Shown: positions 36,867-49,492, numbered from the stretch's first letter. The stretch is 64,000 nucleotides of DNA from Betaproteobacteria bacterium Ga0074130 (GCA_001464495.1 LNDZ01000006.1:1-64000), one strand, 5' to 3'. The notes: generated by a model not told the origin, from the sequence alone. Made by a program: numbers and translations.

Positions 36867-38057
36867 ATGCTCAAGCACTTGTCGCAACTGTTTCGTCCGG
36901 GATTCGCATTATTGTTACTGGCCGTTAGCCAGCAGGCAGTGTCGCAAAGTGCCAACAGCATTTACTCACGCGTTGCCAATAGCGTCGGCATTGTCATCGT
37001 CACCACGTTTGAAGATCAGCTAGTTGGCTCAGGCAGCGCCGTCACCGTCGGGCCACAAACCATGGTCACCAATCGGCATGTGCTCCTGCCCGGTCACCGC
37101 TATCAAGTACTGATCAGCGGTGGTCGCTATGAAGCCTATATGACCAACTGCGATAGCGTGCAGGATCTCTGCTTAATGGAGGTGCGCGGTCTTAACGCGG
37201 CCCCGGTCGAGTTCGGCGATGCCAGCAAGCTCTCCGTTGGCGATTCAGTCTATGCGATTGGCGCCCCGAATGAAATTGCAAACATTGTCGGCGTCACCGC
37301 TGTCACCAAGCAAAAGACTTATTCGCCTCCGCAACTGACCTTGAGCAATGGCCTGATCACAGCACTACGTCCTGTCGAGGACGGCAACGTCATCCAGACA
37401 AATGCTGCCATTTCACCCGGATCAAGCGGTGGTGGGCTGTTTGATGCCAAAGGCCGCCTGATTGGTATTACGACCTTTGGCATGCGTGCTGGCCAAGGCC
37501 TGAACATGGCCCTGCCCGTTAATTGGGTAGAGCGTCTGGGCGTCAGCGGCGCACCGCCTAGCAGTGAAACCAACCAGGCTGCACCTTCTGGAGTAGCGAG
37601 TGAGCGCGGCATGTTGGCACCGGCCCCGCAACAAGGTGTTAGCACTGAGCTGCCCGATAGCGATAATGCTTCGCAGAGCACTACTTCACAGCCGCGAAAG
37701 TCATCCGTCGAACAGGCAAAAGATGGCGTATTGAAGTATTGGTGGGCGGCGCTGATACTCCCTTTTGCGCTGATCGTAGTCATTAAACGACGTCTCGTCG
37801 TTGATGAGGACGAGACCGAATCCTCACCCGCCGTTACTGCAGTTGATCCGCAACTTCAGCGATGCATGGACACTGCGCGTGAGGAGTTAGAGCAAAACCG
37901 CGCCGATCACGCACTCTGGAATATGGTGATTGCAGATCACAAGGGGAACGAGGCCGCTGCGCAGCAGTCCTACATCAAGCGCCGCGCTTCGCGATTACTC
38001 TCGGAAGAGAAAGATCGCCAATGGGCAGCAGCGATGCGCCAAAACCAAACCACCTGA
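36867..38057 (+). CDS. membrane-anchored trypsin-like serine protease (S1C-type)
   Basis: A 396-residue protein. Signal peptide (1-27), then a trypsin-fold domain (about 30-225) with a full triad: His in TNRHVLLPG, Asp in QDLCLMEV, Ser in SPGSSGGGLFD. There is no PDZ domain, unlike DegP. A Ser/Gln-rich linker leads to a membrane helix (about 289-306, YWWAALILPFALIVVI) and a hydrophilic cytoplasmic tail with a helical repeat. The domain order places the protease in the periplasm. Substrate unknown. The SIMPL gene follows 7 bases after the stop. Confidence 0.85.
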   Translation: MLKHLSQLFRPGFALLLLAVSQQAVSQSANSIYSRVANSVGIVIVTTFEDQLVGSGSAVTVGPQTMVTNRHVLLPGHRYQVLISGGRYEAYMTNCDSVQDLCLMEVRGLNAAPVEFGDASKLSVGDSVYAIGAPNEIANIVGVTAVTKQKTYSPPQLTLSNGLITALRPVEDGNVIQTNAAISPGSSGGGLFDAKGRLIGITTFGMRAGQGLNMALPVNWVERLGVSGAPPSSETNQAAPSGVASERGMLAPAPQQGVSTELPDSDNASQSTTSQPRKSSVEQAKDGVLKYWWAALILPFALIVVIKRRLVVDEDETESSPAVTAVDPQLQRCMDTAREELEQNRADHALWNMVIADHKGNEAAAQQSYIKRRASRLLSEEKDRQWAAAMRQNQTT

Positions 38058-38064
38058 AAGCCCT

Positions 38065-38769
38065 ATGCCACGCTCCCTTTTCCGCCACCTATCCCTGATC
38101 ACAGTGCTCGCCAGTAGCGCTTTCTCTGCCCATGCGCAGACTGTGCCACCTGTGAGCGGCCCATTGATCGAGCTATCAGCCGAGGCCAGTCGCGCCAGCG
38201 CCAACGATCTGTTTCAGGCCACGGCCTATGCAGAGTCCAGCCACAGCAACTCAGGGATCGTGGCGCGACAAGTCAATCAGCAAATTGCCAGCGCACTGAA
38301 TACTGCCAAAACTTATCCCGGTGTCAAAGTCAAAACCGGCAGCAGCCACACCTATCCGGTCTACGGCAAGAGTGATCGCACTATCGAAGCTTGGCGCATG
38401 CGCAGCGAAATCCAACTTGAATCGCGCGATGCGACAGTGTTGGCCGAACTCTTGGGCAAGCTGCAGGGCAACCTAGCCGTTAGCCAACTCTCTGCGACCC
38501 CTTCTCCTGAAACGCTTCAAAAGACTGAGGCCGATGCGACTGTCAGCGCGATTCATGTTTTCCGCGAACGCGCCAACCTGATCGCAACAACGCTGGGCAA
38601 AAAATACCGGATTCGTGAAATGAACGTTGGTAACAGCAACCGCGGCCCAGTCTACCCGATGCTGCGAGGTAAAGCCATGATGGCAGCAGAAGCCGCCCCA
38701 TTGCCTGTTGAAGCGGGTGAAAGCCAAATCGTTGTGAACATTAACGGCAAGATAGAGCTGATCGACTAA
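38065..38769 (+). CDS. SIMPL domain (DUF541) periplasmic protein
   Basis: A 234-residue secreted protein. Signal peptide 1-25 ending SAHA, then a SIMPL/DUF541 fold (LIELSAEASRASANDLFQATAYAE; YPVYGKSDRTIEAWRMRSEIQLESRD; ANLIATTLGKKYRIREMNV). Such proteins are periplasmic, of unknown biochemical role; one family member relates to oxidative-stress survival. The ATG at 38065 lies 7 bases after the protease stop, so both are probably co-expressed. Confidence 0.85.
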   Translation: MPRSLFRHLSLITVLASSAFSAHAQTVPPVSGPLIELSAEASRASANDLFQATAYAESSHSNSGIVARQVNQQIASALNTAKTYPGVKVKTGSSHTYPVYGKSDRTIEAWRMRSEIQLESRDATVLAELLGKLQGNLAVSQLSATPSPETLQKTEADATVSAIHVFRERANLIATTLGKKYRIREMNVGNSNRGPVYPMLRGKAMMAAEAAPLPVEAGESQIVVNINGKIELID

Positions 38770-38829
38770 AGCAGTTAAGCAGACACCAACAACGAGCTGG
38801 ATTAACGATATCCACCAAGGCTTCAGCGC

Positions 38830-38848
38830 TATAATGGGAATTATTCGC
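38830..38848 (+). promoter_or_regulatory. candidate Fur box overlapping the feoA -10 element
   Basis: TATAATGGGAATTATTCGC matches the 19-bp Fur consensus at 13 positions and contains a perfect TATAAT (38830-38835). This placement would let iron-loaded Fur block the promoter. No good -35 hexamer is visible. Confidence 0.5.
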
Positions 38849-38892
38849 ATTTGATTGAGTCAAATGCCTCTCCCATTCATCATGGATTCCCC

Positions 38893-39168
38893 TTGAGCAC
38901 TGCAGCCAGCCCCCTCGAACTTAGCCTGAGCGACTTACCGCGCAATACCTCGGCGGTAATCTCACGCATCCTCACGCCTGAAGATCCTGATCAGCAACAC
39001 CTTGTGTTGCGCTTGATCGAGATCGGCTTCCTGCCCGGCGAACAAGTGCGTGTCATCGCGCACGGCCACCCTGGACACGAACCGATTGCCGCGCGCTTGG
39101 GACATACCACCTTTGCACTTCGACGCTTCGAGGCTGATTTCATACGGGTTGAGGTGGCGTCAACATGA
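38893..39168 (+). CDS. feoA: ferrous iron transport protein A
   Basis: A small SH3-like FeoA protein that assists FeoB. Core features are LSLSDLPRNTSAVISRI, LVLRLIEIGFLPGEQVRVIAHG and RLGHTTFALRRFEADFIRVE. No in-frame ATG fits. I use TTG at 38893 (91 residues, MSTAASPLELSLSDLP), since the other TTG at 38851 lies almost on the Fur/-10 region; neither has a good Shine-Dalgarno. The stop overlaps the feoB start as ATGA. Confidence 0.85.
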   Translation: MSTAASPLELSLSDLPRNTSAVISRILTPEDPDQQHLVLRLIEIGFLPGEQVRVIAHGHPGHEPIAARLGHTTFALRRFEADFIRVEVAST

Positions 39169-41033
39169 GTGACACCACCACATTGCAGATTGCTTTACTC
39201 GGCAACCCGAACTGCGGCAAAACTGCTCTCTTCAACCTACTGACGGGCAGCCGCCAAAAGGTTGCGAACTATGCCGGCGTCACCGTCGAACGCAAGGAGG
39301 GTCTGTTCACCACGCCCAGTGGGCATCATGTTCGCCTGCTTGATTTGCCGGGTACCTATAGCCTCAACGCCCTCAGTGCTGACGAAGCCATCACTAGGGA
39401 TGTTGTCACGGGCTCACGCAGCGATCAGGCGCGCCCGGACCTGCTGATCTGTGTGACGGACGCCACGAACCTACGTCTGAATCTGCGGTTGGTACTTGAA
39501 GCGCAGCAGCTAAACTTGCCCATGGTCATGGCGCTCAATATGAGCGACGCCGCGCAGCGCCAAGGCATCGTGGTTGACACCACAGTGCTCTCACGCGAAC
39601 TCGGCATACCTGTTGTCGAAACCATCGCCATCAAGCACAGCGGTGCGCAAAGCCTAGTCGATCATATCGACAGCCTTACCATCACGAGCAACACAACAAC
39701 CTCTAACTGGCAGCCCTCAGACGTTGAAGGGGTACTTACTACTCAGCAGGAAGTTAGACGCATCCTCGGCCTAGCGATCACGACACCCGCCACAGATAAC
39801 AGCCTAGATGATCGCATCGACCGTATTGTGCTGCACCCGCTCTGGGGCATGCTGATTCTGGCCGCCACCCTATTTTTGATGTTTCAGGCCGTCTTCAGCT
39901 GGGCTGAAGTGCCGATGGAAGCTATTGATGGCGCGGTGAGCAGCCTCAGCGAATGGGTAACGGCGCATATGTCAGCCGGACTGCTGCAAAGCCTGCTCGC
40001 TGACGGCATCATCGCGGGCGTGGGCGGCGTTTTGGTTTTCCTGCCGCAAATTCTGATTTTGTTCTTCTTTATTCTTGCGCTTGAAGACTCAGGTTATCTG
40101 CCACGTGCTGCCTTTCTGTTGGATCGGATCATGAGCGGTGTCGGCTTGTCCGGTCGTTCGTTCATCCCCCTGCTCTCAAGCTTTGCCTGCGCCATCCCCG
40201 GCATCATGGCAACGCGCACCATCAGCGACTGGCGCGATCGCCTCGTCACCATCATGATCGCCCCGCTCATGACCTGTTCGGCGCGTCTGCCCGTGTATGC
40301 CCTGCTGATTGCCGCCTTTATTCCGCAGCAAACGGTCGCTGGCATCTTCAATCTGCAAGGGCTGGTGCTTTTCGGACTGTATGTCGCCGGCATTCTGTCC
40401 GCCCTTGCCGTTGCTTGGGTACTGAAGTTCATGCGCGGGCGCGCCACACCCACCGTACTGATGATGGAATTACCGGCCTACCGTCGCCCCAGCCTGCGTA
40501 ATTTGGCTGTCGGCCTATATGAGCGAGCAAGCATCTTCCTTCGCCGTGTCGGCACATTAATCCTCTCGCTGACCATCATCCTGTGGTTTCTATCCACCTA
40601 CCCGGCCCCGCCGGCTGACGCCATCGGCCCAGCGATTCAGTACAGCTTCGCCGGCATGATTGGGCGAGCGCTGGAAGTGGTTTTCGCCCCAATCGGCTTC
40701 AACTGGCAGATCTCCATCGCGCTTGTGCCGGGAATGGCTGCCCGTGAAGTGGCGGTCAGCGCATTGGGCACTGTATATGCCATGTCCGCCAGTGCCGAGG
40801 ATATCGCTGGCCAGCTGGAACCGATGATTGCCGCAAGCTGGTCGCTCGCCACGGCATTGTCTCTGCTGGCTTGGTATGTCTATGCCCCGCAATGCCTCGC
40901 CACGCTAGCGGCCGTCAAGCGCGAAACTAACTCATGGAAACAGATGTTCATTCTGGCCGGCTATCTGTTCGCGCTGGCCTATCTGGCCTCCTTCATCACC
41001 TATCGCGTTGCACTTGCCCTAGGCTGGGGCTAA
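39165..41033 (+). CDS. feoB: ferrous iron transport protein B
   Basis: The inner-membrane Fe(II) permease with an N-terminal G domain. The 622-residue product has GNPNCGKTALFN (G1), LPGTYSLNALSADE (G3 region), VTDATNLRLNLRL and ALNMSDAAQ (G4), then a helical linker and about eight to ten membrane helices. Two Gate-type repeats are visible (LPRAAFLLDRIMSGVGLSGRSFIPLLSSFACAIPGIMA and the later RRVGTLILSLTIILW). It is shorter than E. coli FeoB (773), as in many betaproteobacteria. Confidence 0.95.
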   Translation: MSDTTTLQIALLGNPNCGKTALFNLLTGSRQKVANYAGVTVERKEGLFTTPSGHHVRLLDLPGTYSLNALSADEAITRDVVTGSRSDQARPDLLICVTDATNLRLNLRLVLEAQQLNLPMVMALNMSDAAQRQGIVVDTTVLSRELGIPVVETIAIKHSGAQSLVDHIDSLTITSNTTTSNWQPSDVEGVLTTQQEVRRILGLAITTPATDNSLDDRIDRIVLHPLWGMLILAATLFLMFQAVFSWAEVPMEAIDGAVSSLSEWVTAHMSAGLLQSLLADGIIAGVGGVLVFLPQILILFFFILALEDSGYLPRAAFLLDRIMSGVGLSGRSFIPLLSSFACAIPGIMATRTISDWRDRLVTIMIAPLMTCSARLPVYALLIAAFIPQQTVAGIFNLQGLVLFGLYVAGILSALAVAWVLKFMRGRATPTVLMMELPAYRRPSLRNLAVGLYERASIFLRRVGTLILSLTIILWFLSTYPAPPADAIGPAIQYSFAGMIGRALEVVFAPIGFNWQISIALVPGMAAREVAVSALGTVYAMSASAEDIAGQLEPMIAASWSLATALSLLAWYVYAPQCLATLAAVKRETNSWKQMFILAGYLFALAYLASFITYRVALALGWG

Positions 41034-41058
41034 AGACTGAGAAAGGCGCAAAGACATC

Positions 41059-41298
41059 ATGAATCATCTGCTTCTCGAAAACCTGCTAGTAGCACTGATC
41101 GTGATTGCAGCAATCGCCTATGCGGCCTGGCGCTACACACCTTCGCCGCTGAAGGAAAAGCTCGCTCACTTCCTTGGCGCATCGCCCGCGAAGACAAAGA
41201 AGCTCAGCCATGCTGGCGGATGCGGCAGCTGTAGGAGTTGCAAAGCATGCGCAACACCCGCAGAGAAAAGCGGCCACGCCTTACATCTCCACAAATAG
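41059..41298 (+). CDS. FeoB-associated Cys-rich small membrane protein
   Basis: A 79-residue protein: one N-terminal membrane helix (about 5-25, ENLLVALIVIAAIAYAAW), a basic loop, and a Cys cluster GGCGSCRSCKAC near residues 54-64 with a His-rich tail. It lies 25 bases after feoB and fits the small Cys-rich proteins (DUF6587-type) encoded beside feoB. It may bind iron in the cytoplasm, but no function is proven. Confidence 0.8.
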   Translation: MNHLLLENLLVALIVIAAIAYAAWRYTPSPLKEKLAHFLGASPAKTKKLSHAGGCGSCRSCKACATPAEKSGHALHLHK

Positions 41299-41315
41299 TC
41301 TGTACAAATAAAAAA

Positions 41316-41340
41316 TCCGCCGAGCAAACCACTCGGCGGA
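41316..41340. terminator. bidirectional terminator between feo operon and ftsB
   Basis: TCCGCCGAG (41316-41324) pairs with CTCGGCGGA (41332-41340). On the minus strand the hairpin is followed directly by a T-run (from the A-run at 41310-41315); on the plus strand by CTTTCTT. It can end both convergent transcripts. Confidence 0.82.
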
Positions 41341-41369
41341 CTTTCTTGATTCACTAAAACAAGGGGCTA

Positions 41370-41654
41370 TTACGGCTGAGCCTTCTTCTGCGGCACTTGC
41401 ACAAAGACCTCGCCTTGTTTCACCAGCCCTAGCTCGTAGCGCGCCCGCTCCTCGATGGCCTCGTAACCGTTTTTCAGGTCACGGACTTCAGCCTCAAGAC
41501 CAACATTGCGCAGCTCCAGTTTCTGGTTCACTTCGCGCTGCGCTTCCAGCTTCTGATCCATATCCCAGACCCTGAGCCAGCCGCCCTTGCCAAACCACAA
41601 TGGGTATTGCAAGGCGGCGATCAGGCCGACCAAAATCAAGGTTGGCCACCTCAC
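41370..41654 (-). CDS. ftsB: cell division protein FtsB
   Basis: A 94-residue bitopic divisome protein that forms the FtsQBL complex. Features are a short cytoplasmic start, one membrane helix ([17 protein letters not shown]), a coiled coil ([20 protein letters not shown]) and the conserved [19 protein letters not shown] segment. The start is GTG (41652-41654), 9 bases after eno. The eno-ftsB pair is a conserved arrangement in proteobacteria. Confidence 0.92.
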   Translation of the reverse strand: MRWPTLILVGLIAALQYPLWFGKGGWLRVWDMDQKLEAQREVNQKLELRNVGLEAEVRDLKNGYEAIEERARYELGLVKQGEVFVQVPQKKAQP

Positions 41655-41663
41655 GGCACAAGC

Positions 41664-42959
<1,296 letters not shown>

Positions 42960-42990
42960 CTAAAAAACTACAAGTTCAAATCAAATCAAT

Positions 42991-43011
42991 CGCGCATTTT
43001 ACAGATGCGCG
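42991..43011 (-). terminator. weak terminator between pyrG and eno
   Basis: CGCGCAT (42991-42997) pairs with ATGCGCG (43005-43011). On the minus strand it is followed by a T-rich but broken stretch (ATTGATTTGATTTG), so partial termination is likely. Confidence 0.45.
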
Positions 43012-43080
43012 CACAATCAAATATCCAGAACACCGTTGGCCTTGACTACCAAATCAAGGCATTTGAGCCTGATCCGAGCC

Positions 43081-44835
<1,755 letters not shown>

Positions 44836-44849
44836 CTAGACAGAAAGGC

Positions 44850-45203
44850 TCAGAGAGAACTGGGGAGAACGTCCAAGGGCGGCAAACCGTGGCGGCGACG
44901 GGCTTCATTACACGCATCATCGCCCTGCCCGATGGCAGCATACGGCGCAAACTCACGGCAAGGCGAGGGGCGAAACTCATAAATTGCGCAACCGACTTCA
45001 ACACCGATAGTGCCCTGTAGGGCGGTGCAGCGTGGTGGTTGTCGGTCGGTCCCGCGCATGCAGGCCATGACGTCATTGATCTTTTCGACCAAACCGCTTG
45101 GGACGACGCCACCAGGAAAGTCGTCCATCTCCCCGGTGTAGAAGGACACGCGATAGGTGGCACAACAAGCACCGCAATGCTGACAATGATTCAAATCAGC
45201 CAT
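44850..45203 (-). CDS. YkgJ family cysteine cluster protein
   Basis: A 117-residue protein of the CxxCxxCC (YkgJ) family, thought to bind zinc or an Fe-S cluster. The motif HCQHCGACC lies at residues 5-13; further Cys occur in PPRCTAL, VGCAIYEFRPSPCREF and DACNEARR. Function unknown. ATG 45201-45203 gives the family N-terminus. It is 10 bases downstream of the pit gene. Confidence 0.85.
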   Translation of the reverse strand: MADLNHCQHCGACCATYRVSFYTGEMDDFPGGVVPSGLVEKINDVMACMRGTDRQPPRCTALQGTIGVEVGCAIYEFRPSPCREFAPYAAIGQGDDACNEARRRHGLPPLDVLPSSL

Positions 45204-45213
45204 GAATAACCAA

Positions 45214-46224
45214 TCAGAACAGTACGCTACCCAAATACCAACTAATGGCAGCAATGGTGGCGCTGGCCGGAATGGTCAGCACCCAAGCCCAGATGATACT
45301 GCCTGTAACGCCCCAACGCACCTTACTGGCGCCGCGGGCAGCACCCACCCCCACAATCGCACCTGTAATGGTGTGCGTGGTCGACACTGGAACCCCCATG
45401 CTGCTGGCGAAAAACAGCGAGAAAGCGCCGCTCATTTCGGCACAGGCACCGCCAACCGGACGTAGCTTGGTGATCTTCTGCCCCATGGTCTTGACGATAC
45501 GCCAGCCACCAAACAGCGTGCCCAACCCCATGGCCAGATAACACACCACAATGACCCAAACCGGTGGCATAGCATCGCTTTGCGATACATAGCCAGTCGC
45601 AATCAACAGCAGCCAGATGATGCCGATGGTCTTCTGTGCGTCATTGCCACCGTGGCCAAGGCTGTAAAGCGAGCAGGACACCAGCTGAACCCGTCGGAAC
45701 CATCGGTCCACCTTGCGCGGCGTCATACCGTTGCATAGCCACGCCACAATCACCCAGAGAACTCCGCCTAGGATAAAACCCAACGTTGGTGCAATCACAA
45801 TGAACAGCACTGTCTTGCCAATCCCCGCCCACAAGAGGGGATCAAGGCCTGCCTTAGCCAGACCAGCGCCAACCAGACCACCAATCAGCGCATGTGAAGA
45901 GCTGGAAGGGATGCCGTAGTACCAAGTGATGATGTTCCAGGCAATGGCACCGACCAGCGCACCGAAAATCAGGTGCGGATCGACAAAGCTCGGATCAATA
46001 ATGCCCTTACCGACAGTCGTAGCCACCTTGAGCTGAAAGACAAAGATGGCAACAACATTGAAGAAGGCAGCAAGCACCACCGCATGATGGGGCTTGAGCA
46101 CACCGGTCGACACAACGGTAGCGATGGAATTCGCCGCATCGTGAAAACCATTCATGAAATCGAATACCAGTGCCAAAAGCACCAGCAGGATCACGGCACC
46201 TAAGCCGAGACTAACCGCATCCAT
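45214..46224 (-). CDS. inorganic phosphate transporter, PiT family
   Basis: A 336-residue low-affinity phosphate (or metal-phosphate) symporter. The two inverted PiT signature repeats are visible: FDFMNGFHDAANSIATVVSTGVL and, in the second half, HGGNDAQKTIGIIWLLL; also GIPSSSSHALIGGLVGAG and GVPVSTTHTITGAIVG. About ten membrane helices. It lies 14 bases after the DUF47 gene, the usual pairing in which the DUF47 protein modulates the transporter. Confidence 0.93.
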   Translation of the reverse strand: MDAVSLGLGAVILLVLLALVFDFMNGFHDAANSIATVVSTGVLKPHHAVVLAAFFNVVAIFVFQLKVATTVGKGIIDPSFVDPHLIFGALVGAIAWNIITWYYGIPSSSSHALIGGLVGAGLAKAGLDPLLWAGIGKTVLFIVIAPTLGFILGGVLWVIVAWLCNGMTPRKVDRWFRRVQLVSCSLYSLGHGGNDAQKTIGIIWLLLIATGYVSQSDAMPPVWVIVVCYLAMGLGTLFGGWRIVKTMGQKITKLRPVGGACAEMSGAFSLFFASSMGVPVSTTHTITGAIVGVGAARGASKVRWGVTGSIIWAWVLTIPASATIAAISWYLGSVLF

Positions 46225-46238
46225 TCAGGCTGCTCCGC

Positions 46239-46880
46239 TCAGGAATTCTCGAGGACGATGCCCTCGACAATGTTCGCCACATCCTCGCAGCGGTCGGTCA
46301 CCAGTTCGAGCAGCTCATAGAGCTCCTTGAGCTTCAGCACCTGACGCACATCCGGCTCCTCGCGGAACAGCTTGGCAATCCCTTGGCGCATGGAGCGGTC
46401 AGCATCGGACTCCAGTTGGTCAATTTCCTTGCACAGCTTGAGGATGGCATGGGCGTTATCCATGTTGTTCAGCAGCACCACCGCCGAACGCACGCGCTCA
46501 CAGCAGGACACACACAGATCGGCAATATGGCGGGCCTCCTGAGTCAGGCGACGCACGTCGTAGAGATAAATAGCTTCGGATACGTCCTGAATCAGATCAA
46601 GGATGTCATCCATGCCCGAGATCAGCTGATGGATTTCATCGCGATCGAGCGGAGTATTGAAAGTGGTGTGCAGCAGGGCAACCGTTTCGTGCGTGATGGC
46701 ATCGGCCGCTGACTCGATCTCGTCAATGGCGATCGAGTGGGCATTCAGCTTGTCCGGCGAGGTTTCCAGTGCATTCACCAGAGAGGCCAGCTCGCGTCCT
46801 CCCTTGACGATCAACTCGGCGTGAGCGTTAAACAACTCAAAAAAGCTACCTTCCTGAGGCAGGAAACGGGAGAAGATCAT
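46239..46880 (-). CDS. DUF47/PhoU-like phosphate transport regulator
   Basis: A 213-residue all-helical PhoU-like protein (DUF47, formerly TIGR00153). Features are FFELFNAHAELIVKGGRELASLV, HETVALLHTTFNTPLDRDEIHQLISGMDDILD and a C-terminal ELYELLELVTDRCEDVANIVEGI. It probably controls the adjacent PiT transporter. No clear Pho box was seen upstream. Confidence 0.92.
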   Translation of the reverse strand: MIFSRFLPQEGSFFELFNAHAELIVKGGRELASLVNALETSPDKLNAHSIAIDEIESAADAITHETVALLHTTFNTPLDRDEIHQLISGMDDILDLIQDVSEAIYLYDVRRLTQEARHIADLCVSCCERVRSAVVLLNNMDNAHAILKLCKEIDQLESDADRSMRQGIAKLFREEPDVRQVLKLKELYELLELVTDRCEDVANIVEGIVLENS

Positions 46881-46966
46881 TCGGGCACCTTGAAAATGTT
46901 GCAGTTTTATTACAAAACGCGAAGTCTACCAGTATTCACCTCTCCATAAAGAGGCAGAAACCCGGC

Positions 46967-46975
46967 TGTTATACT
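46967..46975 (+). promoter_or_regulatory. extended -10 promoter of the DUF2863 gene
   Basis: TGT directly before TATACT (46970-46975) forms an extended -10 element 26 bases before the ATG. No -35 match is seen, which extended -10 promoters tolerate. Confidence 0.45.
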
Positions 46976-47001
46976 GCGTGGCCTTCCCCCACGCTTACCC
47001 A

Positions 47002-48165
47002 ATGAAAAGACCCCGCACCTCGCGCCATGCGCGCCTCACCGCCCGTACCGAAACCTTGGTACAGCTTGCCGAAGCCTATGCACGCTCGAGCTCGCGGCTG
47101 GAGGACGCGCATTGGGAAGCGGCACTGGGTTCGCTGATTACCGAGCTCTTGGCCGAGCAGAACGAGGAAGGCCTGAATACGGCGCTTGACCACCTGCACA
47201 ACAACGACAGCCGCGCCTATGACATGCTGGCTGACATGATCGAGGCGCATTGCGAGTGCCAGCACATCGACCAGCATGACGTGCAGTTAATTGCCATCCC
47301 GATTCTGGCTTGGTCGCGCTTCAATATTCCCTCGGGCACCATTCCAGCCCCGCTGCTCGACACCCTGCGCGTGCAGCTGCAAGCCCATGTACTGGCCGAC
47401 AACACCCAGCTAGCGCTGGCCAACTTTCTGTTCAGCCCGGACCACATGCCGCAAGGGTTTTGCACCACGGCCGAACTGGCAAGGGAGCTAGGGGATGCCG
47501 CCCTGCACCATCGCAGCGTCTCGATTGACCCTGCCTTGCTGCCTGAAGGCATGAAGTTCCTGGCTGACACGCGCTACCTGCTCGGCGCCATCGTGGCGCC
47601 CACCGGCGGCGCACTGTTTCGCTGGCAGGAAAAGGATGGCAACCGTGCCACGGCGGAGCGCAACTGGCAAAACCAGGGCGGCAACGCCATGCAAACCCTG
47701 CTCACAGGCTGCGCCAGCGAACTGCAGCTGCCACAGGCCTACTTCACCGCCTGCCGCGAAGCTGACCGTGCCTCACGCCCCTTCTCGCTGCAGGCCTCGG
47801 TTGAGTTCCTCAAAACCACTCTTGATATTGGCCCACAGCAACTGCGCGCAGTGATTGCACCTTTTTACGAAGACGAACTGGTCGAATATCGCGTCGGCTT
47901 TACCCGACGGGATAACAAGGATGTGATCTACGGCCTCGTTTGGCCGCTGCTTGAAGCAGAGGACGACGCAAGCGATACCGCTGCCACGATTGAGGGCCTA
48001 TTGAAGCAACAGGGCATAGAGTTGATTCTCACCCTTGAGCATCGCTTCCCCGTGGAGTTCTGTGATGACTGCGGCAGCCCGCTTTACCCCGGCCCCGATG
48101 GCGAAATCGTGCACGCTGAACTGCCAGAAGACCAAGCAGAGTCGGTCCCCCGCCACCTGCACTGA
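47002..48165 (+). CDS. DUF2863 family protein
   Basis: A 387-residue protein of the DUF2863 family, which is largely confined to betaproteobacteria and has no known function. The start at ATG 47002 (MKRPRTSRHARL) fits better than a GTG eight codons upstream. It begins with a basic stretch, has long helical regions and ends with a possible metal site (CDDCGSPLYPGPDGE). No signal peptide. Monocistronic, convergent with dadA. Confidence 0.88.
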   Translation: MKRPRTSRHARLTARTETLVQLAEAYARSSSRLEDAHWEAALGSLITELLAEQNEEGLNTALDHLHNNDSRAYDMLADMIEAHCECQHIDQHDVQLIAIPILAWSRFNIPSGTIPAPLLDTLRVQLQAHVLADNTQLALANFLFSPDHMPQGFCTTAELARELGDAALHHRSVSIDPALLPEGMKFLADTRYLLGAIVAPTGGALFRWQEKDGNRATAERNWQNQGGNAMQTLLTGCASELQLPQAYFTACREADRASRPFSLQASVEFLKTTLDIGPQQLRAVIAPFYEDELVEYRVGFTRRDNKDVIYGLVWPLLEAEDDASDTAATIEGLLKQQGIELILTLEHRFPVEFCDDCGSPLYPGPDGEIVHAELPEDQAESVPRHLH

Positions 48166-48207
48166 TTTGATTCGGTACTGTTTGCCTGACTCAGGCAGGC
48201 CTAAGCC

Positions 48208-49452
48208 TTAGGGCTGATACGGTGTCGGATCCACTGCCGGCGCATGACCGCTCACCAAATCCGCCAGTAACTGCCCCGATCCACACGCCATGGTCCAGCC
48301 CAGCGTGCCATGGCCGCTATCGATGAATAAATTGCTCAGGCGGGTTTGCCCCACATACGGCACATTGCCCGGGGTGACCGGACGCAAACCAGCCCAGAAC
48401 TCCGGTGGCTCATCGGTCGTGGCATGCGGGAACAGTACCTGCGTGCGCTTGATAATGGCCTCGCAGCGGACCGGGTTAAGCTCAGTGTTGTAACCATTGA
48501 ACTCGGCCGTTCCGGCAATACGCAAACGCTGGCCCAGCCGCGAAAACACCAGCTTGTGACCATCATCCGTGACACTCACCGTTGGGGCCACAGCATCGTC
48601 ACGCAGCTTCAACGTGGCGGAATAGCCCTTGCCGGGATAAATCGGCAGGCTAAAACCCAGCGGCTTAAGCAGCAACGGGGTATAGCTGCCCAACGCCACC
48701 ACATAGCGGTCAGCGGTCAGCACTTCGCCAGAAGTCAGACGCACACCACTGATCTGATCACCCTCGGCGTGTAGCGCCTCGACAACCGTGCCGTAGCGAT
48801 AGATCACCCCACGCGCTGCGCATCGCGCCGCAAGTTCTTGTGTAAATATGCAGGCATCGCCCGACTCATCTTCAGCTGTGTACGTCCCGCCAACCAATGG
48901 CAAACGCGAATGGCGCAGCGACGGCTCGATCTGCAAACACGCTTCCGCTGTCTTGACCACCCGCTCGCAGCCGTACTCACGCATCAGCGCAGCTTGTGGA
49001 ATGGCATGTTCAAACTCGCGCCGATCCGTATAAACATGCAGGATGCCGCGCTCAAGATGGTCGTACTCAAGGCCGAGTTGTCGGCGCAAGGCTTGCAGGC
49101 AGTCACGGCTGTGCAGCGCGAGCTTCAGAACCGCGATGATGTTGGCACGAGTGCGTGAAGGCGTACATTCACGAATAAAGCGCAAGCCCCACGCCCATTG
49201 GGCAAGATCAGGACGCATGCGCCACAACAGCGGGGAGGACTCGTGGCCGATCCATTTCAGGATGTGCGGCAGCACGCCGGGGTTGGCCCAAGGTTCAGCG
49301 TGACAGACGGAAATCTGGCCACCATTGGCGAAGCTGGTCTCCAGTCCGGCATGGGGCTGTCGCTCGATCACTGTGACCTCATGACCGGCTTCGGTCAGAT
49401 ACCAGGCCGCCGTTGTACCGACTACCCCCGCTCCAAGGACTATCACCCGCAT
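48208..49452 (-). CDS. dadA: D-amino acid dehydrogenase small subunit
   Basis: An FAD-dependent membrane-associated dehydrogenase that oxidises D-amino acids (mainly D-Ala) to keto acids. The 414-residue product has the dinucleotide motif [24 protein letters not shown] at the N-terminus, [21 protein letters not shown], and [16 protein letters not shown] near the C-terminus. No alanine racemase gene (dadX) is adjacent. Divergent from msrB. Confidence 0.94.
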   Translation of the reverse strand: MRVIVLGAGVVGTTAAWYLTEAGHEVTVIERQPHAGLETSFANGGQISVCHAEPWANPGVLPHILKWIGHESSPLLWRMRPDLAQWAWGLRFIRECTPSRTRANIIAVLKLALHSRDCLQALRRQLGLEYDHLERGILHVYTDRREFEHAIPQAALMREYGCERVVKTAEACLQIEPSLRHSRLPLVGGTYTAEDESGDACIFTQELAARCAARGVIYRYGTVVEALHAEGDQISGVRLTSGEVLTADRYVVALGSYTPLLLKPLGFSLPIYPGKGYSATLKLRDDAVAPTVSVTDDGHKLVFSRLGQRLRIAGTAEFNGYNTELNPVRCEAIIKRTQVLFPHATTDEPPEFWAGLRPVTPGNVPYVGQTRLSNLFIDSGHGTLGWTMACGSGQLLADLVSGHAPAVDPTPYQP

Positions 49453-49492
49453 TTCCGGACCCGCGCTTAAGACTCAACAAAGGATTCGGCTT

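Noticed and set aside
42961-43030. Possible tRNA because of a TTCAAATC string between eno and pyrG
   Set aside because: No acceptor stem, D arm or CCA end can be folded; only a short hairpin is present.
48176-48215. Possible terminator between DUF2863 and dadA (GCCTGA/TCAGGC)
   Set aside because: The loop would be a single base and there is no T-run; not a workable hairpin.
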